A stretch of DNA of 64,000 bases from Ridgeia piscesae (lineage: Eukaryota; Annelida; Polychaeta; Sabellida; Siboglinidae). Below, one piece after another: positions 1 to 11,600 of the stretch (position 1 is its first letter; each line of letters opens with the position of its first letter). Below the pieces are notes generated by a model. The model was not told the DNA's origin. It worked only from the letters and a program-made list of their open reading frames with translations, and ran no database searches. The translations under genes and the position numbers were made by a program. Location of the stretch: assembly GCA_025642075.2 (NCBI GenBank), contig JAODUO010000127.1, positions 115,001 to 179,000 of the forward strand. The letters are read 5' to 3'.

Positions 1-1055
1 GGAAGAGTAAGAACGAAAGAAGCAGAAGAATGACAGCCAGGGCTTCAGAAGAAGAGACACCTCTGATGGGATGTTAGCTACGATGCAGCTGGTCGAGGAA
101 AGGTTGGAGGCCAAGAGAGTTGGTTTGGCTGTGAGAGTTGTAGACCTCAAGAAAGCGAGAGGGATGAAGATGGTGATACTGAGATGACTGGCGGTTCAAT
201 GAAGCAGAGATCAGGATGGTGAATGCGACATGTGACGATTTTCAGTAAGACTCAACGTGACCGTTGATTTGTGATAGGGAGTGTCCTAAGCCCACAGTCT
301 TTTGTCGCTGCTGTGGACTTGGCAAGTAGATAGACGAGAACGATGGGTATTCTCCGGAAGTTACCATGCAGACAATCTGGCGGAGATAGCGGACGAGAAA
401 GCGTGCACCCAAGAGCAGCTAGTGACACAGAAGGTCTCACCGTTGACAATAGAGGGGAAGTGGGCAACAAACTCACGTTTCTTTCAGGGGAACCCAGTGC
501 CCATGCATCCCGCATCCTGCCCCAGTAGCCCTCTCTCGCCACCGCTGTAAATACCGGATGTGGTTAAATACGGTCAGCTGCGAGCGTAAATGAGCTAATC
601 GGTGGTCGTAATTCGATAATCGTTAATCCCCGTGTAAACATCACCGTTAGGCTTCTTCTTGTTTATCAAACTGATTCATATCCATGAGCAACACTCACGT
701 GAGTTCAGTTAGCATTCCTGCGGACGACCGTGGGTGTATCGCTAGGATCCCAGCAATACTGGCCGACCCGCGTTAACGGTAACTGTACCCAGACACAATC
801 AGAATATGTTGACACTGGAGTGCATACTTTTCTTTAAATAGTCATCCAGGAATAAAACAGAGAGTAACCTAGAGCTGTGTCGTCTCTGTCGTATCAGGTT
901 GTTCTTCTTGATGCCCCGATCCCCCCAATAAGCCGGAAGTATAATTATGTACATTGTACGTTGAATGATAATATGCAACCTGCAGTTTTACAGTGACACC
1001 AGTTTGGAAACCCATCAACACATCAACCGTGGGTATCACCGGCACATAGGAGAAT
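1..1055. other. Upstream intergenic DNA, no recognisable gene
   Basis: Mixed-composition sequence with moderate CpG content. Short frames exist on both strands (for example near 252-550) but overlap one another, lack recognisable domains and show no splice or codon pattern I can defend. A purine-rich stretch at 1-250 has a short frame with charged residues but no reverse transcriptase or other motif that holds up. Confidence 0.6.
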
Positions 1056-1063
1056 AGAATGAG

Positions 1064-1065
<2 letters not shown>

Positions 1066-1109
<44 letters not shown>

Positions 1110-1207
1110 GCGTGTGCGTGTGCGTGTGCGTGTGCGTGTGCGTGTGCGTGTGCGTGTGCGTGCGCGTGCGCGCGCGCTTGCGTGCGTGCGTGCGTGCGTG
1201 CGTGTGT
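1066..1207. repeat. (TG)n / (TGTGCG)n / (TGCG)n microsatellite
   Basis: About 140 bp of nearly uninterrupted alternating purine-pyrimidine sequence. It starts as pure TG, passes into TGTGCG hexamers and ends as CG-rich and TGCG repeats. Such sequence is the known substrate for left-handed Z-DNA. It lies about 1.2 kb upstream of the start codon of the Ig receptor gene. Long apparent frames on both strands are low-complexity artefacts. Confidence 0.97.
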
Positions 1208-1323
1208 GCACATCATTGTCCAACTCCAGAATTTAGCAAGCCAACAATCATCTTGCACTTAGAGATCGATGAATGTAAATGTGACTCAAACACGTTCGCG
1301 AAACGATGTGCAATCATGAGTAA

Positions 1324-1455
1324 CTCTCTCTCTCTCCCCCCCCCTCTCTCTCTCTCTCTCCCTCTCTCCCCTCTCTCTCTCTCCCTCTCTCTCTTCTCTC
1401 TCTCCCCTCTATCTCTCCTCTCTCTCACTCTCCCCTCTCTCTCCCCCTCTCTCTC

Positions 1456-1501
<46 letters not shown>

Positions 1502-1603
1502 CTCCTCCTCTCTCTCCCCCTCTCTCCCCTCTCTTTCCCTCTCTCCCTCTCTCTCCTCTCTCTCTCCCCCTCTCTCTCCCCCCCTCTCTCTTCTCTCTCT
1601 CAC
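1324..1603. repeat. (CT)n polypyrimidine tract
   Basis: About 280 bp of almost pure C/T on the plus strand, mainly CTCTCT broken by C runs. Long mirror-like polypyrimidine-polypurine tracts are known to form triplex (H-DNA). It follows the TG/CG tract within 120 bp, so both sit in the 1.3 kb upstream of the receptor gene. Confidence 0.97.
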
Positions 1604-2043
1604 TTCCGTCACCTCAAGTTTACATTTCTGTCGTCGACGGATGTTTTGTGTAATCTTGTTATAGTTTGATACAGATATTCTCGTTGAATTTGAGTCAGTC
1701 GAGCTTTGAGTCAGAAAATGTAGGCGTATTGCGTCCACATGCGGAAGAACGGGGTCATGGTGGCAAACGAACTCTTAGACATGCACATATCAAGGGCAGA
1801 TGTGTGATTTTGATTTATGTGGAGTATCCGGGGAAATGGAATTTGTTTGGAGTTTTTCTTCAAGATATTTTTGGTCCGGTAAGGGGATGAATGGTATACG
1901 TGTAGTTTGAAATTGTGGAAAATAAACCTTACCACGTTTGAGGATGCATGAGCTCATTCTATATCGAAAAGCCGAAATAAGGAACCAAACATTTTCTTTG
2001 ACTAAGCTATTTTGATCCGAAATAAACTAACTTTTGTGCCACC
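1604..2043. other. AT-leaning spacer between repeats and promoter patch
   Basis: Ordinary AT-leaning sequence with no repeats, no splice-supported frames and few CpGs. I see nothing definite in it. Confidence 0.6.
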
Positions 2044-2640
2044 TTACTTTCGGGTCACATACGCCCACGCTTTTAACTCGATGACCGGACGTCGATAGGC
2101 AACAACGTAACAAACCGAACGCCCTGTGATTGAATCAAAGCGCCGGCTGGACGGTCGCCGCTGGCGACGTCTGACGGCCGCGGTCAGAACGTGCCAGGTC
2201 ACGTGAACCGTCGGCGTTCTGCACCATACGAAGGCTTGAGTGGAGTGGCTGCAGTCGGTGATTTTACGGTGGTGAACTGTCCGAGTCGCAACGATACAAC
2301 GCTCGCAGCAAAGTTTGGCCCGATCGTCCTTAGACAGTGTGGTTCGGATTACCTTCGATAGAAATGGCGTTCGCAAGAAGTTTGGTGAAGTGTGCACTGC
2401 TGGCGGCTTTAGGTGAGTACCCGCTAGCGTGTATGTTCGCTGCAGCGCCGCAGTGAGCGAACTAGACGCTGCGCTTGATTGATCGAGGCTGTCGACTACT
2501 CGCGAATTCGCTCGTCCGCTTGGAAGTCAATTATGTGAATTCGGTGTGAATTTGGCGCCAGCTCCACGTTTGTAGGTGCCGCAGACAAGATGCCAGCGCA
2601 TTATGCGACTTTCGTTAGCTCTCTTGTCGGTAACCGGCGT
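2044..2640 (+). promoter_or_regulatory. CpG-rich promoter / first-exon patch with E-box
   Basis: CpG dinucleotides are frequent here, in contrast to the CpG-poor introns, and the patch is centred on the first coding exon. This marks it as the probable promoter and 5' UTR. A palindromic E-box CACGTG at 2200-2205, in the context GGTCACGTGA, resembles the M-box/CLEAR sites bound by bHLH-zip factors such as MITF/TFEB/USF. No convincing TATA box was found, which fits a CpG-type promoter. The transcription start cannot be placed precisely. A long minus-strand frame over the patch is a by-product of the high GC content. Confidence 0.6.
2364..2412 (+). CDS. Ig receptor exon 1: signal peptide
   Basis: The ATG at 2364 has a good Kozak context (G at -3, G at +4) and begins a basic-then-hydrophobic leader, MAFARSLVKCALLAAL. 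The exon ends after one base of the next codon at a strong donor (G|GTGAGT), so the intron is phase 1. Joined to exon 2, the leader continues as VTLSRA, with a likely signal peptidase site near residue 22 just before the Ig1 domain. The exon lies in the CpG-rich patch. No upstream coding exon is needed. Confidence 0.82.
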
Positions 2641-5600
2641 ATGCTGTCATGTGAATGAGAAGTTTTGACGCCGGAGACAGATTTCTTGTGCTGACAGATC
2701 ACGCTGCGGCTGATGTATCGTCTGCGGTTGTGTAGCGTGTAGAAATATCAGTGGGGGGTGTCGCCTGTCCCTAGGCCGTTGTGTATTGCGAGGAGCACTA
2801 ATAAACAAGAAATAACACTGCAGGTATTGCAACGTTTATTCCCATTAGCTTACACTCTAATATGTGGGTTTGTCCGATTGATCAGTGGTGAAGTTCACAC
2901 CCTTGGATTCTTATCAAAACAAAGGATTCAGTTAATTAATTAAAAACATGCCCTTAGAAAACAATACCAGTGGGACTGTATAATATACATGTCTTCGTTC
3001 TCCCCAGTCCTGGTTGCCAAGTGACAAACTTGTATTGATTGTAATCCTGGTCCCCTTTGATTATGGCATATGGACAAATCTGAGACGTTCCAAAGTTAAA
3101 GTCGCAGCGAACATGCTGGCTATCAGGTACCAGTGTCATCACCACCTACCCCCCCCCACCGCTAAGAGGCAATTGCCGCCAATTCAAGTGTTTGTCGGAA
3201 GGAACATAGAGCAACATAGAGCACCATCAGTCTGGTCCGACACATGCCATAGTCCAGTGGTATGTCAAGATCGATCCTCTAGCGATCCAGTGTGCATGTA
3301 GAAGTAAATATCTTTCGACAGTTGCTTGTCACACTGAAAATCTAATTACACTCGAGAATTAGCATGTCATTCATGAAGACGGATGCCAATATATTGAGTG
3401 GAAAAATGTCTGGGTGAAAAGATTCAAATGTTGCTCCACTGCAGAAATTTGTTTGTTAAATATGAATGTTTTTGGTCAATGCCTGGCTACACCTGTATTG
3501 AGTCAGGCACCCTAATCAATCATAAAAGCCTGCATGTTGCAGACACCTCGGGCGTAGACAGCTACAGATAGAGAAGGCGAGAAAGCAAGACTGATAGTTG
3601 TAGACGGGGACTCCTGGATAAAAACAGTTGATTATTAATGACAGCGGATTCCTGCCTTGCATATAACTATTGGAACCTCTGGAACGTGGGAATGTATGCG
3701 TTACGCGTGGGTATATATTTAGGGTGGGTCACTTCCTAGAAGCGTGTCAAAATGGCATGATTATGCTGAACACTGGGGTATTTTTATCACTAGGTTGTCA
3801 TGGCATGGGTGGTGCGACAGCAGGGCTGGACTGTCAGTCAGGATTAACATCCTAGCAATATTGGTAAGGTGGTTTTAATAGTGGCGGGGTTAAGTATGTG
3901 GGAATTAACCTAGCCGGGTCACAGGGTAGTCTGTGTGGCACCAGTGGGTAGCTGCTATCCAGACTGAGGTATGTACTGTGTCCTTTGATGGACAGCGAGC
4001 AAGTTTGTCAAACATCAGAAGAGCGGGACCAATTGCAAATGTCAGAGAAGGCATACAGGCTTCGTTGACAGCTTAGTGATTCTGCAGTTGTATTGTAAGT
4101 TATGCTGGATTAATGATGTGTGGTTGGGTAAAGATCAGAGCAGTCGGCTATGATTAGACAGATGTCATCATGATCAGGAGTAAGTCTTTGGTGACACTGG
4201 CCCAGATATGAAACAGGACTAATTTGGCGGTTTGCATAATGTTGCCGCTTTGCATATGCAATTCACTTCTGAGCTCATTAGCTGTGTATTACTGGCATAA
4301 ATAGCTTCATTAGTCCTGGTCACCCTTCTCTTTGTCTGGGCAGACTGGGCAGGGGAGGGGTGATTAGGCAAGGTTGAGCTGGCTCATTATCTGGCTTCTC
4401 TCCCCCCCAGCTATTTACATAGTTTGCCCCACAGTTTGCTGACTTTAGAGATCTCATTAGGGGGCTTACAACTGGCTGGTCATTGTTTCCACTCCAGGGC
4501 TAATCCAGTGGGTACTCTGGAGTGTGCCATGTTTTCTTTACCCTGCTGGGGTAGGGACTAGGGGGTGGGGTGTACAGTAGCTCTGTAAAGGACTCAGTGC
4601 AGTGGTCAGTGACCCACCTCAGGTGTCTGGCCAATTTGATAATTGTAATAACAGAAACATTGGAAGTGAATAAGTGTGACTGATATAAATGGAACAGTAT
4701 ATGCACATATATGCCCCTTGGTCAGTACTTAGTAACAGTTGACGTCTGCATGTCACACTGATAGTTACACCACACATTTAATGAAAATTATAAAAATTAC
4801 ACCCCAATTATATTTCTAATTCAGTGTTAAATAGCTAGGTCTACTGGTTCAATTTTAAATATCAATATGCATTCCTACCCCGGTGCATAGTACATACCCA
4901 TAAATACAAAGTTCAATTGCAACTCATGGTCTGGGTATTCATGACACTGGAATTACACATCAATGCCATTGTGTCTGCACTCTGATATCAGCAAAACATT
5001 TTTCCAATAGTGCCCAGACATAAAAAACCGGAAGCTTTGTACACTGGAATAGTAACATTTGAAACAGGAGATGTGTATTGTGTGTGACTGGCAGTCAGCT
5101 TTAGTGCCTGCTATTCATAACAGGTGGGTATTGAGGAAATGCATGTGGTGTCGACTGTATCGAATTGGTCACATGCTTATTTAACAGCAGTAGGCCCAAT
5201 GGTGACACACCATATCGACTACTGATTGTACAAATGTGACCAGTTGTCCAGCTTCAGTGACATTCCTTGTCTAACTTACTGCCAGTAGTGCTGCTTGGCT
5301 ATCTTATCAGCTGGCGTCTAGTGGCTGGTCATAAGTCTGATTAACTTTGCCCAGATAATGGTCACTAATGCTATGGCTGTAGTCCACTCCTGGTCAGGTC
5401 TGGGGTCAAATGTGTATTTAGAACCTGCTAAATTTGTATTATTTTCGACCTATGCCAGTTTATATATTTGATATTTGTGTGGATCAAATACACGCTGGTC
5501 AAATAGGGCAACTTGTATGTTATGTATTTGATTTGTTTGAGTACATTAAATGCATGGATTAGAATAGGAAATTTATTGGTAAATGAATATACTATTATTT

Positions 5601-8600
5601 TACTAATGTTGATAATATTGGTAAATGAATATACTAATGTTGATAATATTGGTTAAAGAAATATTTTGATCAAAACATGTTTCACCCCCAAGACAGCTCT
5701 TTTGTGAATACACATTTCTTTAGAAAGACATTCATAAATTTATCTTAGCAAAAAAAGGGTTACAGGGTCTCAGAAAAGTTGTACAGTCTACCCTGATCAG
5801 AGACAGAACGCTTAGTGATGTGTGCATATGCACTGATAGTTGACAATGGAAGTCGTCATATACAAGACAAAATAAACATTTGGTGCACCATGCTACTCTT
5901 CCAAACAGAGCCAGCTTTGTTCATGGTTGATAACAGAGGCTGTGAGGTATGTTTAAGATGCATTTACCAGTGTCCTTTAGGATAGAAGATATGTGCATGT
6001 TTATTCTTTGACAAGCTTCAGTAAACACTGGCATGCTGGCAAGTTATCTTCTGTATGTATGGCTGTATATGCATATTGGTGCTGATATAAAAATAATATA
6101 TGGAATATATTGTTCATGGCACCAAGATATGGTTATGTTGTAAGAAATTAACTTGGATTTGGATGGGTAAGACCTGTTTTGGACAGGTAGAAATATGGGT
6201 GGATGGGTACCAAAAGGAGCAAAAAGGTATTCAAGCATCATGGATATTGTTAGTTATGCCATGTGTCACATGTGTGTTTGTAGTCCATTTCAGGTAAAAA
6301 AAAAACGCATTTCAATTTCTCAACTGGCATTACATTTGTCCACCCAAAAATATTTGACTGGCAAAAATTTGATCCTGCTTAAAGCCCTGATGATGTGGAC
6401 ATGAATCTTCTGCGGAGACAAAAATCTTCACCAGCGCTGTAGACGTCCAGCCTTCTCGTATGGTGGTGTGCAACACTTGACCTCCCGGAAACTTGCAAGA
6501 CCGGGTGTAGTTAGTCACCAAAAGGTTACATGCCCGTGTGTCTGAATATCTATGCGCGCAGTCAGCAACAACCTGGATTAACCATGGGCAGCATTGGTTT
6601 GGAATGTGGAGGTGTTTTTGCTGCATCAGACTCACCAAGTTGAGTAAGTACGTGACACGGGGGCAGAACTTGGGCATCAGTCTACGTCCCAGTAGATGTC
6701 AGGTCAAGGAGTTTTGTGGGTGCCTGTGGAAAATATGTGCAGAATTGAACTGAATCAGGCTTGGGTTGAATTGTAGTTAAATATTGAAGAATTAACTTGC
6801 CAACATCCCTGTCCAAAAATTAATAGTAATGGTACGTGTAATTGATACATTTAATATTGTTTTAGCACTATAGAAGTTGATAAAACATTATTAGACTACA
6901 CTATAATGCAATTGGCTGATAGTGCTTAGCAGATTTGATATAATGGACGCATCAGTGTGTCTGTAAGATCTAGAGGCATTCACAGATGATAATTAAGTTC
7001 CTAGGACACGATTAATAGATGTCTTTGAACAAGTACCAGTTTCTATTCTCTCGGGGGCACACACACAAGGGGCTCCCTGGTGTTGCTTCGTCATCAACAA
7101 ATAACACGTAAGAAGAATGGTGTCAAGACTCCAAACACATTCAGGATCAGTTTAACGTGGCACTTCTTCCATTGTGCCACAAGCAGGCTGGGTCTAACAG
7201 GTGCACGCTCTCGATCCGTACACTGGAACTGTCTTGTAACACAACTGTTTAACGACCTATGCCACTAATGCAGTGTTCTTGCATGTTGTAGCCAGACAGA
7301 CATCTTGTAGAGACCTCGCGTTCAGCTGGTGTTGAGTCTGACTCAGTCTACTGGTGGTCCAGTACAGAGCCAAGACGCATGGGCAGTGACAAACGAGTTG
7401 GCAGATTCCTGGGTGGCTGGCTGTATAAGCTGTAATGGTTTCAACACCTGAATGCACTGATTCGTAATTAGACACCAGCTTTGTGACAGTGTGATGTTTG
7501 CAGAAATGTCAAATGTGAAAAAATTGTTATATTGACAAATTTTTGTGTGTGGAATTTCTTAATGATTTAAATTGTATTTGTTTACTTCTCTGAAAATTAC
7601 ATCAGTGGGAAATAACTTGATAATGCACGATTGTAAGTGTTATGACATGCAAAAAATTCCCACAATGCAAGTAGGCCAGTCCGAGCCAGATCTGTGTTTT
7701 CATGCCTTCACAGTGGCGTTGAATCTATGCCAAGTCTACAGTGAACAACCAGCAGAAAACTGTCAATACTAAATCCGCAACAGGCTTTCTCCGCGGGAAA
7801 CAGCTCATCAGGTTGGCAAGGATGCGGCTTAGTTCGACACGCATCCCTGGTACGACAGAGTGTCTACTTTTAAAAACTGTTGATGGAGACAGCTGATGGT
7901 TTCGCTGCGTCAGAGACAGGTTCTCACTGGTTCCAGCTCGGCAAAAACATGGATAGGTTCGATGTCATCGAATTAGGTTACTGCTATGAGTTGTCCATTT
8001 GGGGGTGTGTGAGCATGTGTATATGTAGGTATGTGTGCATGTATCATGAGTGTGTATGTGTGTTTCTCCAACAGGTAGCATGTCGGGGAAATAGTATCCT
8101 CGCGATATACCGCATTTTCATTTTGAAAAAGCTCTTTAATTTTGTAATGCTCTTTAATGATAGATTTTTCCTTATGAGCATAACTATTTTCTCAGTGAGT
8201 GAAATGGCCCCTGGTTTCTAGCCCCACTTGGAGGTTGGCCCACTGCAAGTCTTGCCAACAGGAGGGATTTCAGGGCTGGAGGCTGAACCAGGGGACATCA
8301 AGTTTTGTTGCCTCCCAGTGGTTACAGGGAGACGGTACAAAGACTCCCAGGAGATTCCCTTTTTAAGAGATTCCAGGGCTACTCAGCCCTGAAGGGATTG
8401 TTGCAAGCAGTGCATCTGCTACTGGGAAAGCCATGGGGCCTACCCCAAATCTCTTTCACTTTTCCCTTGACCAAGGCAGGCGGTCGTTGTGCACCAGACC
8501 ATGTGTCTGTCTTGAACCAGTTTAATTAAATTGCTCTTTCTGTAGTCTGATTACCTTGTTGCCTTCCAGGCTTCCCTGTGGGGTTGTTTTTGAGACAGGG

Positions 8601-11600
8601 TGACAAAGTTGCCCCCTTTCATCATTGACAATAGCTCCTCCTTCCTTTGTCCCACCAGTTGACCTGTCCACACACTGGCTGAGACTGGAGTGCAGTGAAC
8701 TGCAAAATATAATACAACCTTTATCAGAGTTCCACTCGGTGTTCTAGACATAGTTTGACTATTGCATCGAGTAACAGATTTGTACTAACAAGGCCAAAGC
8801 ACAGGCAGACTTTTGTGAGGGAAAATCGGTTGAGTGCATGTTGTTTTAGTCTTCAGACTGACACGAAAGCATTTGTAAGGCGTGTCTCTTGACCTGACAG
8901 TGGAACGTATTCATGCTCTCGAAGTACAATAAGACATGTCCTGATGGTCTATTGTCCTGATATGTCCTTGCAGTGAATAGACCAGTGACGTAGCTGTCCC
9001 CAGCCATTCATCCTAACCTCTTTACATATAATCCCTGTATTTATGACATCTATTTTGTGATGATTTCAACAATGTTGGGTGATATTACTCAGCACTTTCC
9101 TATCTACTTGGGTGTTCCTTTTGGCTATGATCTTAACCCAGGGCCTGGTTTACTAAACGTTATGTAAGAACGTTGTACTACTTACATCCGCCTTGATATT
9201 AAATCCACCAAGGTCATGAATGAATGAATTAACTATGTTAATGCCACAAAGGACAAGTGTAAATAATTTCTGTCTGGCCGTCCGTCGTGAAACAACATCG
9301 CAGAATGTTGCACTGGCTCAGGGCCATTTTGTGCAGGGTTAACGAAATATCTGGAACATCAATCTGAATTCACATTGCGTGATCTCCATAGATAAACTTA
9401 AAGAATGTCACAAAGGAATGTGGGTGCAGTGCCCTGGTGTGCTGGCCCGGTTAAGTTGAAATATGAACACCCCAATTGTGGTCGGATGATTGGTAGGTTC
9501 ACCTTTCGGACAAACCACGGAAGATTATAAATATAAAACACCTGCTATGCATTGTACTGTAGGGATACATTAAGAACAACTAAGGAAGGAGAAAATCATT
9601 GTATTAGGTGTGAACCAGAGTTAAATTTGAAAAGCAGTTATTATTAGTTATGGAGGGGATAGCAGAGATTGCGTGATTACAATTGTTAGAATATTGCGAC
9701 CCAGTTATAAGATACAGGAAAGAGTCAGGATTACCTGGATAAGAAACCAAGGTAAGGGATGAATTACAGGGAGGCCTGGTTCTAAGGCTAACATTGACAG
9801 CGAGGATTGATATAGGAAGGTGGTTAATTGGAACAAATTTAGACACCTCAAAGGAAGACGCCAGAACCCTTCAGGGGATTGTCAGGTGTGCTAGATACAG
9901 GTGGGTCGAGAAAAAAAGAACAATACTGAGCTCTATGCCAGGTTGATCTACCTGTACAGGTGCCTGTGCACAGTACTCCTAGAAAGTGCATGGGTGCAAC
10001 AGGGAAGTTTGATGGCAATTGCCTTGCCATTGAATGTGGCCCACCTCCCAACAGTTGCCTAGCAACCGAGGTACTGGGTGGCAGTCAGGTCAGGGCATCA
10101 GTGTGGCTGGTGGTGAGATTGTATCCTGCAGACTGATTGCTGATAAACGTGGCCTGATAAAAAGGCTGTGGTAACCAATAGGAACAGCTGTGTCATATTG
10201 GGCGACAGTGGCATGTTAGCACTGTGTACATGGGCCCACGTTCCCAGGGTATAGGGTCGGCTCATAATCTAACCCTGGTTAGTTCAAACCATAGTGATAC
10301 TCATTCCGTTGTGTGCTGCTTGAAATTTTGAGCCATCAAAAATGGACTCCAATCCACCAGATTCAGGTGTTGTGATGTGGCTGCTAAGATATCATCTCCA
10401 TAGTGCCTTAAATTCTGATGTCATTGTGCATGATATAATGTTTATTTCGGTGGCATTGCCAATGTTGCATTTTATTTCCCCCACAATTTTTGGACTATCT
10501 GAACTTTTGTGACTCAATTACTACTGACAGGCTTGGAAACATGTAAATCGAAATATCTAATTTTATATATACATATATGTTGGTAGACATCTGTCCTGGA
10601 ATATGATATCACATTCTTGTTATATTTGCCATAACAGCATTGTTGCTGTATTTGAAGCAGTGCAATGCTATACAGATGTAGTGTGTTATTGAGGCTGGTC
10701 ATTCTCTGTCTTCTTCCCTGACCAAGCCAGATTCCGTCCCTGGGAAAGAGAATCAATACCACACATATCTAATGGAATCAGGGCAGCGATTCAACTCCTG
10801 TACAATTGTGGTAATTACATTCCCTAGTCCTGTGACCTTTATTGTTAAGATAACTTCCGTTGGTAGTTGGTAGTAGTAGCTGTAATGTCGTATCTGCGGG
10901 ATGCAAACTGAAATGTATGTTACTGTTAGACAGACTTGACAAAGTTAATCATTAAATAGACATGCTAACAACCAGTAATTATAACGTATATTTGAACAGA
11001 CAAAACAAGAAAAAGTTGCACGTTTTACAGAGGATTTGTTGGTGTAGAGAAATTATGTGGAAGGCTAATTAAACCTTGCAGAATCAACAATTTAACAGTT
11101 CTGTGCGTATGTATGTTGCTGGTAGTAATAGCAGTATTCTAAAAGAGCTTACTAGTGAAAGTGGTGGTTTATTTTTAGATGATCCACATAATAGAAATGC
11201 TAACATTTCCGGGATGGTGTAGAATTTCCTGTTGGTCGGATATGTTTTGCACATAAGGGCTGTGTGGCTGGCGCTGAGGTTGATTGACCAAATGTGGATG
11301 GATAATTGCCAGATTTAGCTGGTATGTGCCGTCAATTATGCCCGACCATGTCTAGTGTATCCTATCCATCCGGATACAGGAAATACAACAGTGATCCTGA
11401 TCCAATGAACTTGAGTGAGTCATGTTTAATTGGCTCTCGGAAATGCATATGTCTATCATTATGCTCTCGTTTGAATATAACTGTCACTCAGTGATAAATT
11501 TCAATTCAGCCGCTGACAAATGACAATGTAATGTTGTTATTTGAAAGGTAGCACAACATGATTGGTGGTTTGGAGACAATTTGTGAAATTTGGGAATTGG

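Larger units (their letters stand above)
2641..8074. other. Intron 1, first part: no gene seen
   Basis: CpG-poor intron sequence. Visible items are a short A/T-rich tandem duplication near 5578-5662 (about 31-bp unit, about 2.5 copies) and a POU-like palindrome at 4250-4261, listed separately. Short frames on both strands lack domains and splice support. Confidence 0.6.

Noticed and set aside
74..188. Short frame that faintly resembles a reverse transcriptase segment
   Set aside because: It has only about 38 codons and lacks the catalytic motifs or any flanking retroelement sequence.
1059..1738. Cys/Val, His/Thr, Ser/Leu and Arg/Glu-rich frames
   Set aside because: Products of the TG, CG and CT microsatellites; no sequence outside the repeat supports a gene.
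2044..2397. 117-codon minus-strand frame over the promoter patch
   Set aside because: High GC content lowers stop frequency. It overlaps the signal-peptide exon on the opposite strand and shows no domain.
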